Shown here: positions 1-8,500 of the stretch, one piece after another
Layout of the letters: each line of letters starts with the position of its first letter
How positions within the stretch are numbered: position 1 is the stretch's first letter
Source: Verrucomicrobiaceae bacterium
Lineage (GTDB): Bacteria > Verrucomicrobiota > Verrucomicrobiia > Verrucomicrobiales > DEV007
Reading direction: 5' to 3'
DNA length: 37,685 nt
Assembly: GCA_009936795.1 (NCBI GenBank)
Contig: JAACDM010000637.1
Location: forward strand, 1-37,685
Translations under genes and position numbers: made by a program
The notes under the pieces: model-generated
The model's input: the letters and a program-made list of their open reading frames with translations, nothing else
The model's database searches: none
What the model was told of the DNA's origin: nothing

Positions 1-150
1 AACGGGTGTGCGGTTGATTCCGAGCTTTTCGGAGAGAAAGCTTTCCGTCAGATGATCGCCGATTTGAAACTCGCCTCGAAGAACAGACTCCAGCAGCACT
101 GAAATCGCGGCGGTGGTGCGGTTCTTACCGCCAAGTTGTTTCGTGAGCAT
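1..150 (-). CDS. GntR-family transcriptional regulator, N-terminal fragment
   Basis: The reverse strand from the ATG at 150 gives 50 codons open to the window edge. The translation contains the winged-helix entry typical of FadR/GntR-type regulators: a helix with ESVLRGEFQIGDHLTES, then LSEKLGINRTPV, which in the family continues as REAL. This is the DNA-binding half; the effector-binding C-terminal domain lies outside the window, so the ligand and subfamily cannot be told. It is transcribed divergently from the large secreted-protein gene at 269 with a 118-base gap, so it may regulate that cluster (inference). There is no strong Shine-Dalgarno sequence upstream. The start was chosen because it is the only ATG that leaves a normal short leader before the DNA-binding domain. 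Confidence 0.8.
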   Translation of the reverse strand, partial: MLTKQLGGKNRTTAAISVLLESVLRGEFQIGDHLTESFLSEKLGINRTPV

Positions 151-228
151 TCCGGATTTCTTGCAATAACTGATACCAATGGCTTGACCCAATGAGGCAG
201 GGTTTCATAGCATCGGTGAAGGATTGTA

Positions 229-234
229 TATAAT
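229..234 (+). promoter_or_regulatory. Candidate -10 box for the secreted multi-module protein gene
   Basis: A perfect TATAAT lies 34 bases before the ATG at 269, in the gap between the GntR gene and the large secreted-protein gene. The -35 is weak: TTCATA-like bases lie about 19 bases upstream, and a TTGACC at 184-189 is too far away. Transcription starting near 241 would give a leader of about 28 bases and would exclude the TTG at 224 as translation start. Promoter function is inferred from base match only. Confidence 0.4.
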
Positions 235-268
235 ACTATCTGTGCACCCACTCATTTCAAGCGAGTTC

Positions 269-3200
269 ATGAAAGCCTCACCCTTCTTCGCGAGGAGACT
301 AACAGTCGCTTTGGGACTGCTAGTTCTACTTACATCCTCACACGCACAACACAGTGACGATTTCCTTGTCATCGAGGCCGAGCCTGGATGGTCGATCATC
401 TGGGATGGCAATGATGGCGATCACTTCGATCCGACTCCTGCTGCCAATGGTGGAGCTCAAGCGCCGGACAACCTAGCATTGGCCTCCAATGGCGCCATTC
501 CCTTTGGATCAAGCGAACTCGATCCAAACCAGTGGGATTTCCATGTCGTTGCTTCTTTGAATAACGGAACGTACGGGAACTTCAGCAGTTGGATCGGTGC
601 CAGTGCGGACGAAGACAAATTTGTCGGCATTGATTTGGGTGGCAAGTTTCGCGTTGGCAAGATCGCGTGGGGGCGCGACAACGGCAATGGGGCCTTTGAT
701 GACAGTGAGAACTTGGGAGGCGATGCTTGTGGAGGACAATGTGATGATCGATGGCAGGGTGATGATCCTTACACTCTGCAAATTACGACCACGCCAAATC
801 CTAGCGCTGAAACCTTGGAAAGTGAATGGGAAACGATCGGCACTTTTGATTACTTGGACTCGGCGGACATCGAGCCGGGCGAAGGGTTCACGCCATGGCT
901 ACGTCACGAGTATGAAATCGCGCGGACCACGGGCGAACCAACGGAAGCCACTGGGATACGCATCATTGTGCCACAGTCAGGGCTAGGCGGTGGCACGGCG
1001 ATCGATGAGATTGAAATCTTTGGGCCGGCAGGTGATCCAAGGTTCGTTTCTGAGGTTATTGAACAGATCAGTGATAGGCCGACAGCGCAGATGCTGAACA
1101 TCAGCGTGCAGAACCGAGGCGAAACCAAAGCACTGAATATCAGTTCTGCGACCCTGTCGGGAGACCCTGCATTCACACTCACCTCCTTCCCTGATATGCT
1201 GGGACCCTTTGCAGAAGGGGCACTCGTCGTGCAATTTGACCCACAAGGCCAAGTCGGACGCTACCTGGCAGAAATCTCGATCGTCAGCGATGACGAGTTC
1301 TTTCCGGAAACCACAGTGCCGATCAGGATACAAGTGGAACATGCCAATGGCTTGATCGCACACTACAAGATGGATGAGACGGAGGGAGATCAATTGCTTG
1401 ATTCGTCCGGGAACAATCATCATGGCGCCTTTGTTAGCAACGGCGGTGCAGTGGTGTTCGGTGCTGATCCCTTGGCGTCGGGGACGGCGGTTAGCTTTAG
1501 TGGTGATCTGGCCTATGCCGAGGTGCCCGCGAAAGCTGGATTGCCAGTCCTGGAAACGTTCTCGATATCCACTTGGGTCAACTTTGATCCGTCTGGAGCG
1601 GGGAACTTTTCGAGCATCGTCTCGAAAGGAGCCCAGTTGGGGGATCCGTTCTCACTCATCACCAATGTGGATGGGCCCATGCAATTCTTCTCGGCAGGCC
1701 TTGAGAATGATCCTACGGAAGCGACCATAGCAACCGGCGAATCTCATCACGTGGTGATCACCCACGAAGACAAGAATGGTCCCAAAGTAGAGGGGGAAAG
1801 CGAAGTGCGCGTCTATCTGAATGGCGAGTTGATCTTTGAGAATCTCGAATCTGGTGGCTTTGATGATCGCAATGGGTCACCGCTGCAAATCGCAGCAACA
1901 GCCGGTCAGTTTGGCATGATTGGAACGGTGGATGATGTGCAACTCTACAAGGTCGAGATCGAGCCAGACGATGTGACGTTTCTGCGAGACAATCCTGGCG
2001 ACGTGCTTATTCCTCCTGGACTTGGTTTTCGTGCCGAGGAGGGCTTTGTCATTGAGTGGGATGGCAATGACGGCGAACACTTTGATGCCACCGCTCCGCC
2101 AGATGGTCCGCTCGTGCCAGAGAATCTCGCGTCGCTGGGCAAGGGCGCTTTGCCCTTCAGCTCTAGCGATTTGGGACCGGAGTTGGGTGTTGCCTTTCAC
2201 GTAGGAGCGAATGTCAATGACGGTCTCTATGGCAACTCGAACAGTTGGATTAGCGCTAGTAAAGATGCCAACCCCTTTATTGGCGTGAACTTTGGCAAGG
2301 CTATCAAAGTCACTTCGGTCGCTTGGGGCCGCGACAACGGCAATGGCGCTGTCGACGACAGTGCGCCGGGGAGTGATGCCTGTGGAGGACAATGCGATGA
2401 TCGCGCAGCCGGACTATACACCCTCCAGATCACGACCGTGCCTAACCCAAATGCGGATACGGCCGACGACGATTGGACCACGCTGGGTACGTTTGACTAT
2501 CGTGTGAACGAAGACCTGGTGATAGGCGGCGCATTCACGAGTTTCCTTAGGCACGAGTTTCAGGTGTCCCGTGAAAGTGGTAGTGACTTGTTAGCCACGG
2601 GACTCCGTCTCTTGGTACCGACAGCGGGTCTAGCCGGTGGTACGGCGATTGACGAGTTGGAAGTCTACGGAGAGGGTCCTGACGATTTTATTAGACCTGC
2701 CGCAGGATTTGCCGCCACCTGGGATGGCAATGAAGGCGATTTCTTTGATGAAGGTGCGCCGCCAGACGGCGCGCTCGCTCCCGCCAATGATGCTCTTGCA
2801 GCGAATGGTGCGGTTCCTTTCACCTCCAGTGATCTGGGGCTGGAGCTAGGCGTCGAGTTCCATGTTGCCAGCAATATCAACGACGGCTTTTACGGAAATG
2901 CCAATAGCTGGATCCACGGCAGTGACGATTCGACGCCCTTTATCGGAGTGAGTTTCGGTCAAATGATCGATGTGGCCTCCGTGGCATGGGGCCGCGACAA
3001 TGGGAACAACACCAACGACTGCTGTGGCGGCCAGCTGCGAGATCGTGTCGTCGGTCTCTACACCTTGCAGTTTACGACGGTTGGCGACCCTGACATTGAT
3101 ACTTCTGATGATTCATGGACGACTATCGCAGAATTCGACTACGAGAACGTCGTGGGTGAGTTTCAGAACTATTTGCGGCATGAATATCAGGTTTCCTCAG

Positions 3201-4768
3201 CCGACGGCAGCGCTATCCAAGCGACCGGCATTCGTTTGGTAGTGCCTCCGAACGGCACAGCCGTGGATGAGCTTGAGGTCAATCCAGAGGCCGGGCCAGA
3301 ACCCGTGATCTCCACCAGTGCAGGTTTCACCGTGGGTTGGGGCCGCAACGATGGTGATCACTTTGATGCTACGCCACCTCCAGATGGTTCCCTGGTTCCT
3401 GACAATCTGGCCTTGGCTAGCAATGGAGCCACGGCGTTTGCCAGCGGTTCGTTAGGTACTGATCGCGGACTCGATTTCCATATCCCTGAGAATCTGAACG
3501 ACGGCTTCTTCGGAAACTCGAACAGTTGGATTGGATCCCCAGGAGATTCCATATATGCAGGCGTGAATCTGGGTGGCAGTTTCGATATTGTTAGCATCGC
3601 TTGGGGCAGGGACAATGGGAATGGTGCCTTTGACGACTCCAACCCCGGAACCGACGCCTGTGGCGGCCAATGTGATGATCGCTGGGCAGGCACCTATGAA
3701 CTCCAAGTAACCACGGACGCCAATCCTGACGGCGCGAGCACTTGGACCACGGTTGCCACCATCGACTATCCTGCGGCAAGCGCTGACGCTGTGCCTGGCC
3801 AACTATTCACCGGGTACCTGCGCCATGAATACGCCCTTGGCACCGCCGATGGTGATCGCGTCAGAGCAACAGGCGTGCGTTTGCTGGTGTCGGATCCTGG
3901 TATTGCCATTGATGAGATCGAAGTATACGGAATTGCGGATCCAGATCTCGTTTGGGATGGAACCGACGGCGAATTCTTTGATCCCATGCCGCCGATGGAT
4001 GGCTCCATCGTGCCTGACAATTTGGCCTTGGCCAGCAATGGTGCCACGGCGTTTGCTAGTGGTTCATTGGGTGCCGATCGCGGACTCGATTTCCATATCC
4101 CTGAGAATTTGAACGACGGCTTCTTCGGAAACTCGAACAGTTGGATCGGTTCTCCCGGCGACATCATTTATGCGGGGATCGATCTTGGCGGTATGCGGCA
4201 GATCAACGCCATCGCTTGGGGACGCGACAACGGTAACGGGGCTATTGATGACTCTGATCCTGGAACCGATGCTTGTGGCGGTCAGTGCGATGATCGTTGG
4301 CAGGGTGTCTACGTCGTTCAGGTCACCACCGATACGACCATCAGTGCCGAGAGTGCCTGGCGAACGATCGGCAAAGTAGAACTGAGTGCCAACGACGATA
4401 CGGAGATTGGCGGCGGGCTCACCGGTTTCTTGCGACATCTTTATACGTTTGACGAAGGAACGGTCAACGCCACCGGCGTGCGAATTGTGGTCTCCAATCC
4501 GGCCATCGCGATTGACGAAATCGAAGTCTACGGAGCCATGCCCATGGAGATTACTCCCACCATCGGCCTTTCTTCAGATGGCATCAACTTGGCATGGGTG
4601 GGCGACGTGGGTGCTCAATACACCGTCGAGTTCTCAAAGACGATGGAACCAGATTCCTGGCAAATGTTACCCGGAGCCGATGCCATCGAGGTCGCCGCAG
4701 ACGGCGTGGCTTCGGTGATTGATTCCGTAGCGGATCGACAGCGGTATTATAGGATTTGGTGGAGGTGA
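269..4768 (+). CDS. Secreted protein with five discoidin-like modules and a LamG domain
   Basis: This predicted exported protein of 1499 residues opens with a signal peptide (MKASPFFARRLTVALGLL..., cleavage near SHA-Q). The order of parts is: discoidin/F5-8-type-C-like module 1 (about 41-256), a choice-of-anchor-D-like beta domain (255-357), LamG (361-568), modules 2-5 (about 591-801, 811-1008, 1019-1223, 1228-1423) and a short C-terminal domain (1426-1499). Each module repeats WDGNDGxxFD, NDGxYGNSNSWI, AWGRDNGNG and IDEIEVYG. Modules 1, 2, 4 and 5 carry DACGGQCDDR, a possible disulfide or metal loop. Such modules usually bind glycans, so a role in polysaccharide or surface binding is inferred. 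The ATG at 269 is preferred over an in-frame TTG at 224 because the TTG lies just upstream of the candidate -10 box and the signal peptide begins at the ATG. The stop codon lies inside a REP element, so the last residues (WWR) are REP-encoded. Confidence 0.85.
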   Translation: MKASPFFARRLTVALGLLVLLTSSHAQHSDDFLVIEAEPGWSIIWDGNDGDHFDPTPAANGGAQAPDNLALASNGAIPFGSSELDPNQWDFHVVASLNNGTYGNFSSWIGASADEDKFVGIDLGGKFRVGKIAWGRDNGNGAFDDSENLGGDACGGQCDDRWQGDDPYTLQITTTPNPSAETLESEWETIGTFDYLDSADIEPGEGFTPWLRHEYEIARTTGEPTEATGIRIIVPQSGLGGGTAIDEIEIFGPAGDPRFVSEVIEQISDRPTAQMLNISVQNRGETKALNISSATLSGDPAFTLTSFPDMLGPFAEGALVVQFDPQGQVGRYLAEISIVSDDEFFPETTVPIRIQVEHANGLIAHYKMDETEGDQLLDSSGNNHHGAFVSNGGAVVFGADPLASGTAVSFSGDLAYAEVPAKAGLPVLETFSISTWVNFDPSGAGNFSSIVSKGAQLGDPFSLITNVDGPMQFFSAGLENDPTEATIATGESHHVVITHEDKNGPKVEGESEVRVYLNGELIFENLESGGFDDRNGSPLQIAATAGQFGMIGTVDDVQLYKVEIEPDDVTFLRDNPGDVLIPPGLGFRAEEGFVIEWDGNDGEHFDATAPPDGPLVPENLASLGKGALPFSSSDLGPELGVAFHVGANVNDGLYGNSNSWISASKDANPFIGVNFGKAIKVTSVAWGRDNGNGAVDDSAPGSDACGGQCDDRAAGLYTLQITTVPNPNADTADDDWTTLGTFDYRVNEDLVIGGAFTSFLRHEFQVSRESGSDLLATGLRLLVPTAGLAGGTAIDELEVYGEGPDDFIRPAAGFAATWDGNEGDFFDEGAPPDGALAPANDALAANGAVPFTSSDLGLELGVEFHVASNINDGFYGNANSWIHGSDDSTPFIGVSFGQMIDVASVAWGRDNGNNTNDCCGGQLRDRVVGLYTLQFTTVGDPDIDTSDDSWTTIAEFDYENVVGEFQNYLRHEYQVSSADGSAIQATGIRLVVPPNGTAVDELEVNPEAGPEPVISTSAGFTVGWGRNDGDHFDATPPPDGSLVPDNLALASNGATAFASGSLGTDRGLDFHIPENLNDGFFGNSNSWIGSPGDSIYAGVNLGGSFDIVSIAWGRDNGNGAFDDSNPGTDACGGQCDDRWAGTYELQVTTDANPDGASTWTTVATIDYPAASADAVPGQLFTGYLRHEYALGTADGDRVRATGVRLLVSDPGIAIDEIEVYGIADPDLVWDGTDGEFFDPMPPMDGSIVPDNLALASNGATAFASGSLGADRGLDFHIPENLNDGFFGNSNSWIGSPGDIIYAGIDLGGMRQINAIAWGRDNGNGAIDDSDPGTDACGGQCDDRWQGVYVVQVTTDTTISAESAWRTIGKVELSANDDTEIGGGLTGFLRHLYTFDEGTVNATGVRIVVSNPAIAIDEIEVYGAMPMEITPTIGLSSDGINLAWVGDVGAQYTVEFSKTMEPDSWQMLPGADAIEVAADGVASVIDSVADRQRYYRIWWR
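3461..3531 (+). repeat. 71-bp direct repeat, copy 1 (module 4)
   Basis: This stretch inside module 4 of the multi-module protein is identical at 70 of 71 positions to 4076-4146 in module 5. The other modules match only at protein level. The near-identity, including silent positions, points to recent duplication or gene conversion between the last two modules. Confidence 0.9.
4076..4146 (+). repeat. 71-bp direct repeat, copy 2 (module 5)
   Basis: Second copy of the repeat at 3461-3531, differing by one C to T change (a Leu codon, CTG versus TTG). It encodes the DFHIPENLNDGFFGNSNSW segment of module 5. Confidence 0.9.
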
Positions 4769-4826
4769 CTTTTAGTCGCCTCAGTAATTTAGTTAGATAG
4801 TTAAGGCGACTAAAAGTCACCTCCAC
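4759..4826. repeat. REP/BIME palindrome R1 (gene/RAYT junction)
   Basis: Two 23-base arms, 4759-4781 and 4804-4826, are perfect reverse complements around a 22-base loop. Each arm is itself a small imperfect hairpin (GGTGACT-TTT-AGTCGCC). The TGA stop of the upstream gene (4766-4768) lies inside the left arm, and the right arm ends two bases before the ATG of the transposase gene. The loop, read in reverse complement, resembles that of R3 (TCTAAC...ATTACTG with three extra bases), so R1 lies in the opposite orientation to R3. Arm cores match R2-R4. The position beside a RAYT gene fits the known pairing of REP sequences with these transposases. Confidence 0.95.
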
Positions 4827-4828
4827 TT

Positions 4829-5509
4829 ATGAGCAATCCCATTCCGTTTCGAGGCTTGGACGAGCGAGGAGATATAAAAATCTACGACGCAGGCGATCTT
4901 CCCCACTGGCGTCAGGATGGTTGCACTTACTTCGTTACCTTAAGACTAGCAGATTCTCTCCCTCAAAGTGTTGTTTTCAAGCTGAAAGAAGAACGCCACT
5001 GCAGGCTCACCGGCAATGGCATTGTTCCGTCTGCGGCAGATTGGAAGAGCCAATTCGCTAAATTGTCACCTAACAAACAGCGTGAGTTTGAACGCACCAT
5101 CGCCAAGAACCTAAACTTCCGATTGGATTGCGGATTAGGCTGTTGTGCCCTTCGCGAGAAAGAACCGATGCAGCTAAAGGCCTTCGCGCTTGAATTCTTT
5201 CATGGTAAACGCGTGTGGACGGGCGATGTTGTCGTGATGCCCAATCATGTATACGTGCTCTTGATGCCCACGAAGGACTACGAGTGTGAGAGAGTTCTGA
5301 AGTCGATCAAAGGTTATTCAGCCAAGGAGGTCAATCGCTCATTGAGAACTAACGGTACGCTTTTGCAATGCGAAAGCTATGACCACATCGTGCGCGACGT
5401 GAATCAGTTGGAGCGTTTTCAAAAGGACATTCGAGCGAATCCAGAAAAGGCAACCCTGAAGCAAAGAGATTACCGATTATCGGAGGAAGCAATCTATGAG
5501 CTGGCGTAG
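4829..5509 (+). CDS. REP-associated tyrosine transposase (RAYT), probably inactive
   Basis: This 226-residue protein is of the Y1/IS200-like REP-associated transposase family. These are HUH single-strand nucleases that recognise REP hairpins and are normally single-copy genes flanked by REPs, as here. Family landmarks are HWRQDGCTYFVTLRLADSLP (26-45), VVMPNH (135-140), and SYDHIVRD followed by RANPEKATL (183-210). Two key positions deviate: the HUH motif usually written HVH reads H140-V-Y142, and the expected catalytic tyrosine of the YI..NP motif is D200 (DIRANP). The frame is otherwise full length. The start lies two bases after the REP stem and has no Shine-Dalgarno sequence. The last 14 bases overlap the next gene and include its start codon; that gene's ribosome-binding site lies just before. 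Family assignment is firm; loss of activity is inferred from motif comparison from memory. Confidence 0.9.
   Translation: MSNPIPFRGLDERGDIKIYDAGDLPHWRQDGCTYFVTLRLADSLPQSVVFKLKEERHCRLTGNGIVPSAADWKSQFAKLSPNKQREFERTIAKNLNFRLDCGLGCCALREKEPMQLKAFALEFFHGKRVWTGDVVVMPNHVYVLLMPTKDYECERVLKSIKGYSAKEVNRSLRTNGTLLQCESYDHIVRDVNQLERFQKDIRANPEKATLKQRDYRLSEEAIYELA
5482..5486 (+). promoter_or_regulatory. Ribosome-binding site of the CotH-kinase gene
   Basis: GGAGG lies nine bases before the ATG at 5496, inside the 3' end of the transposase gene. It fixes the start of the CotH gene upstream of the REP element, so that the REP has to be translated as part of the signal peptide. Confidence 0.7.
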
Positions 5510-8500
5510 CCTGGTATCACTACTGTGGCGACTAAAAGTCACCACCACCATCCTCCTGGCCTCGGCCTACGCAGATTCCACCACGGTCATCAACGAGATT
5601 CACTATCATCCTGCGAACGGCTCCCAGACTGAATGGATTGAACTGGCCAACACCATGTCTTACGACATGGACCTAGGCGGCTGGCAACTGACGGGCGCTG
5701 TCGAATATACTTTCCCAAAGGACACAACCATTGCAGCCAGCGAGTTTCTTGTGGTGGCGGCGGACCCTTCTAAAGTGAGGCTTCGATCTGCCTTCGAGAA
5801 GGCGTTAGGCCCTTTCGAGGGCAACCTATCCAATCAAGGAGAACGCATTGAACTGCGCAACGTCGCCAATCGCGTCATGAGCGTCGTCAACTACAACGAC
5901 CGCGAGCCCTGGCCCGAAGCAGCCGACGGTTCGGGCGCGACTCTAGCAAAGCTGCATCAGGAAACCGACAGCGCCACCGTCGAGAGTTGGGCGGCAAGTT
6001 TCCGCTACGGCGGATCACCGGGGAGTGATAATTTCAACACGCCCAAGCTTCCCATAGTGATTGAAGAGACAGCGCCAGCAGGCGATCCGACGGCGTTCTG
6101 GATGGAAACGTCGCCTGGTGATCTCAAGGATCATGTCGTCGCCATTGCGGGCGATCGTCAACGCGAGGTCGTTCTGCCGGAAGGTAATGCAGTGATCGTT
6201 TCAGGGGATCAGTTAGGCTTCACTACGAACAAGGGAGATCTACTGTGCCTCTACTCGCCCAACAAGACACAGGTGCTGAGTGCAGTGCGTCTCGACGACG
6301 TCGTCCGTGGACGATCCGTCGATCATCCCGGGCGATGGCTCTTCCCTGCAGAGGCGTCACCCAGAGAACCAAATCCGTTCTCATTCAACGATGCCATTGT
6401 GATCAACGAGATCATGTATCGATCCTACCCTCTAGCGGCATCGCCTCCAGAGCCCCCGGTCTTCGAGCAGCAACCGCTTGTCGATGGCGACACGCAATGG
6501 CGATTCTGGCAGGGCGTGCCTCAACAAGGCGAGGCGTGGCGGCAGATTGGTTTCGATGACGCCGAGTGGAGTCAAGGTCTTGCGCCCTTCAGAGGCGGCA
6601 ACACCGCCCTTCCGGAAGAACGAGGCGACGCGACGCCCATTAATATTGGGAAGTCGACCTACTACTTTCGGGTGCCTTTTAACATCAACACAATTGCTGA
6701 GGGGCAGACTCTGCAACTACGCCATCTCGTGGATGATGGAGCGGTCTTGTATCTCAATGGCGAAGAGATCACACGGTTCAATCTGCCCGAAGGTGAGATC
6801 AAGTCCAGTACGCGGGCCGTGGATCTTATTGAAGCCCCAGCATGGAGCGAAACCGTGATCGTGCCGAGAGATCGGCTGCGCATTGGCACCAATGTGTTGG
6901 CTGCGGAAGTCCATCAGAATTCAGCATTCGACCGCGATGTCGCCTTTAGTGCTGAAGTATCTCTAGGCAAACTGATAGAGCCAGGCGCGCCTGCCCTGCT
7001 ATTTCGCGACAACTCGGAGGAATGGATCGAGCTCTACAATCGAAGCGACGCCGCAGTGGAGTTGTCAGGATGGACATTGGACGAGGCCGTGCGCTTTGAT
7101 TTCCCCGATGGCAGCATCATTAAGCCGAACGGCTTCTTCGTCATTGCCAGTGGCGCCGATGGCTTTCGTGGCTCGCTCGACAACAGTGGAGAGAACATTC
7201 TCTTGCGGGATCAGCATGGAAATCCTGCCGATGAAGTGCGCTATTACGATGGTGGGCGCTGGCCCGCCTACGCTGATGGTGGTGGTTCCAGTTTGGAACT
7301 ACGCGATCCTAACGCTGATAACAGCAGGGCTGAAGCCTGGGCGGCGAGTAATGAATGTAATAAGGCAGAGTGGCAAGAAATCCGTTATCGCATGAATTCC
7401 GGGCAGAATTATGGTCTCAACATTTGGGACGAGTTGGTCATTGGGATGCTCACGGCCGGTGAAGTCCTAGTCGATGATGTGAAAATCATTCACGACCCGA
7501 ATGGTGAGGCCAACCAGTTGATCCCTAATAGTGCTATCAAGGTAACATTGTTCAATAACGATGCCGCACAGCGTTGGCGTTTTGTTGGTAATCATCGGCA
7601 TTCCACGGCGGTGCCAGATCCTGATGATCCTAACAATATGGTGCTCCACCTCCGTGCTTCCGGAGCCACCGACACCAAGCACAACCACGTCGAAACGACC
7701 CTCTCAGATAAACTGATCGACGGTGACGAGTATGAAGTGAGCATGCGCGCCCGTTGGGTGGCCGGTTCAAATCAACTCAATATTCGCGGCTACTACGCGC
7801 GTTTGGCAAAGACGATTGAGCTGGCCACTCCAAACGACTTAGGCACGCCGGGTGAGCAAAATTCGCGGTTCGTCGAGAACATTGGCCCAACTTACGCCGA
7901 ATTCAGGCATTCGCCGCTCATGCCAGCGGCAGATGAAATCGTGAGCGTTTCTGTGCAGGCTAAGGATAGCGATGGAATCGAACTGCTCACACTCCATTAC
8001 GCCAAAGATGGGGATTCGGGCTTTATTAGGGTGCCAATGGAAGAATCTGACGGGATTTACCCAGCAGAGATTCCAGGAATGGCCGCGGCGACTGTCGTGC
8101 AGCTCTATGTTGAAGGAACGGATGCGCTAGGCGTCGCCTCGCATTTCCCCGCTTCCGGACCGAATTCACGGGCGCTCTACATCGTCGATGACGGGCGCAG
8201 CACCGACCTACCCGTTCACGAACTTCGGCTAATCATGAAGGAAGCCGATTTCGATTTCATGTTTGATGAACTCAATTTGATCAGCAATGAACGCCTCGGC
8301 TGCAGTGTGTTGGTCGACAATCGAGAGATCATCTACAACACTGGCGTGCGCTTGAAGGGCAGCCCGGCTGGCCGGGCACGCGACGGAGCTCTCTATCAGG
8401 GCTTCAATATCGGATTCCCACCCGAACAACTTTATCGCGGGATTCATGATAGTGTCAGTATTGATCGCTCAGGTCGCGCACCAACTCCAGGTGACCAGGA

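Noticed and set aside
224-268. TTG at 224 as start of the multi-module protein
   Set aside because: It lies immediately upstream of the candidate -10 box, so it would not be transcribed from that promoter, and the signal peptide begins properly at the ATG at 269.
4759-4826. R1 stem as an intrinsic terminator
   Set aside because: No T run follows the stem and the next start codon lies two bases beyond it.
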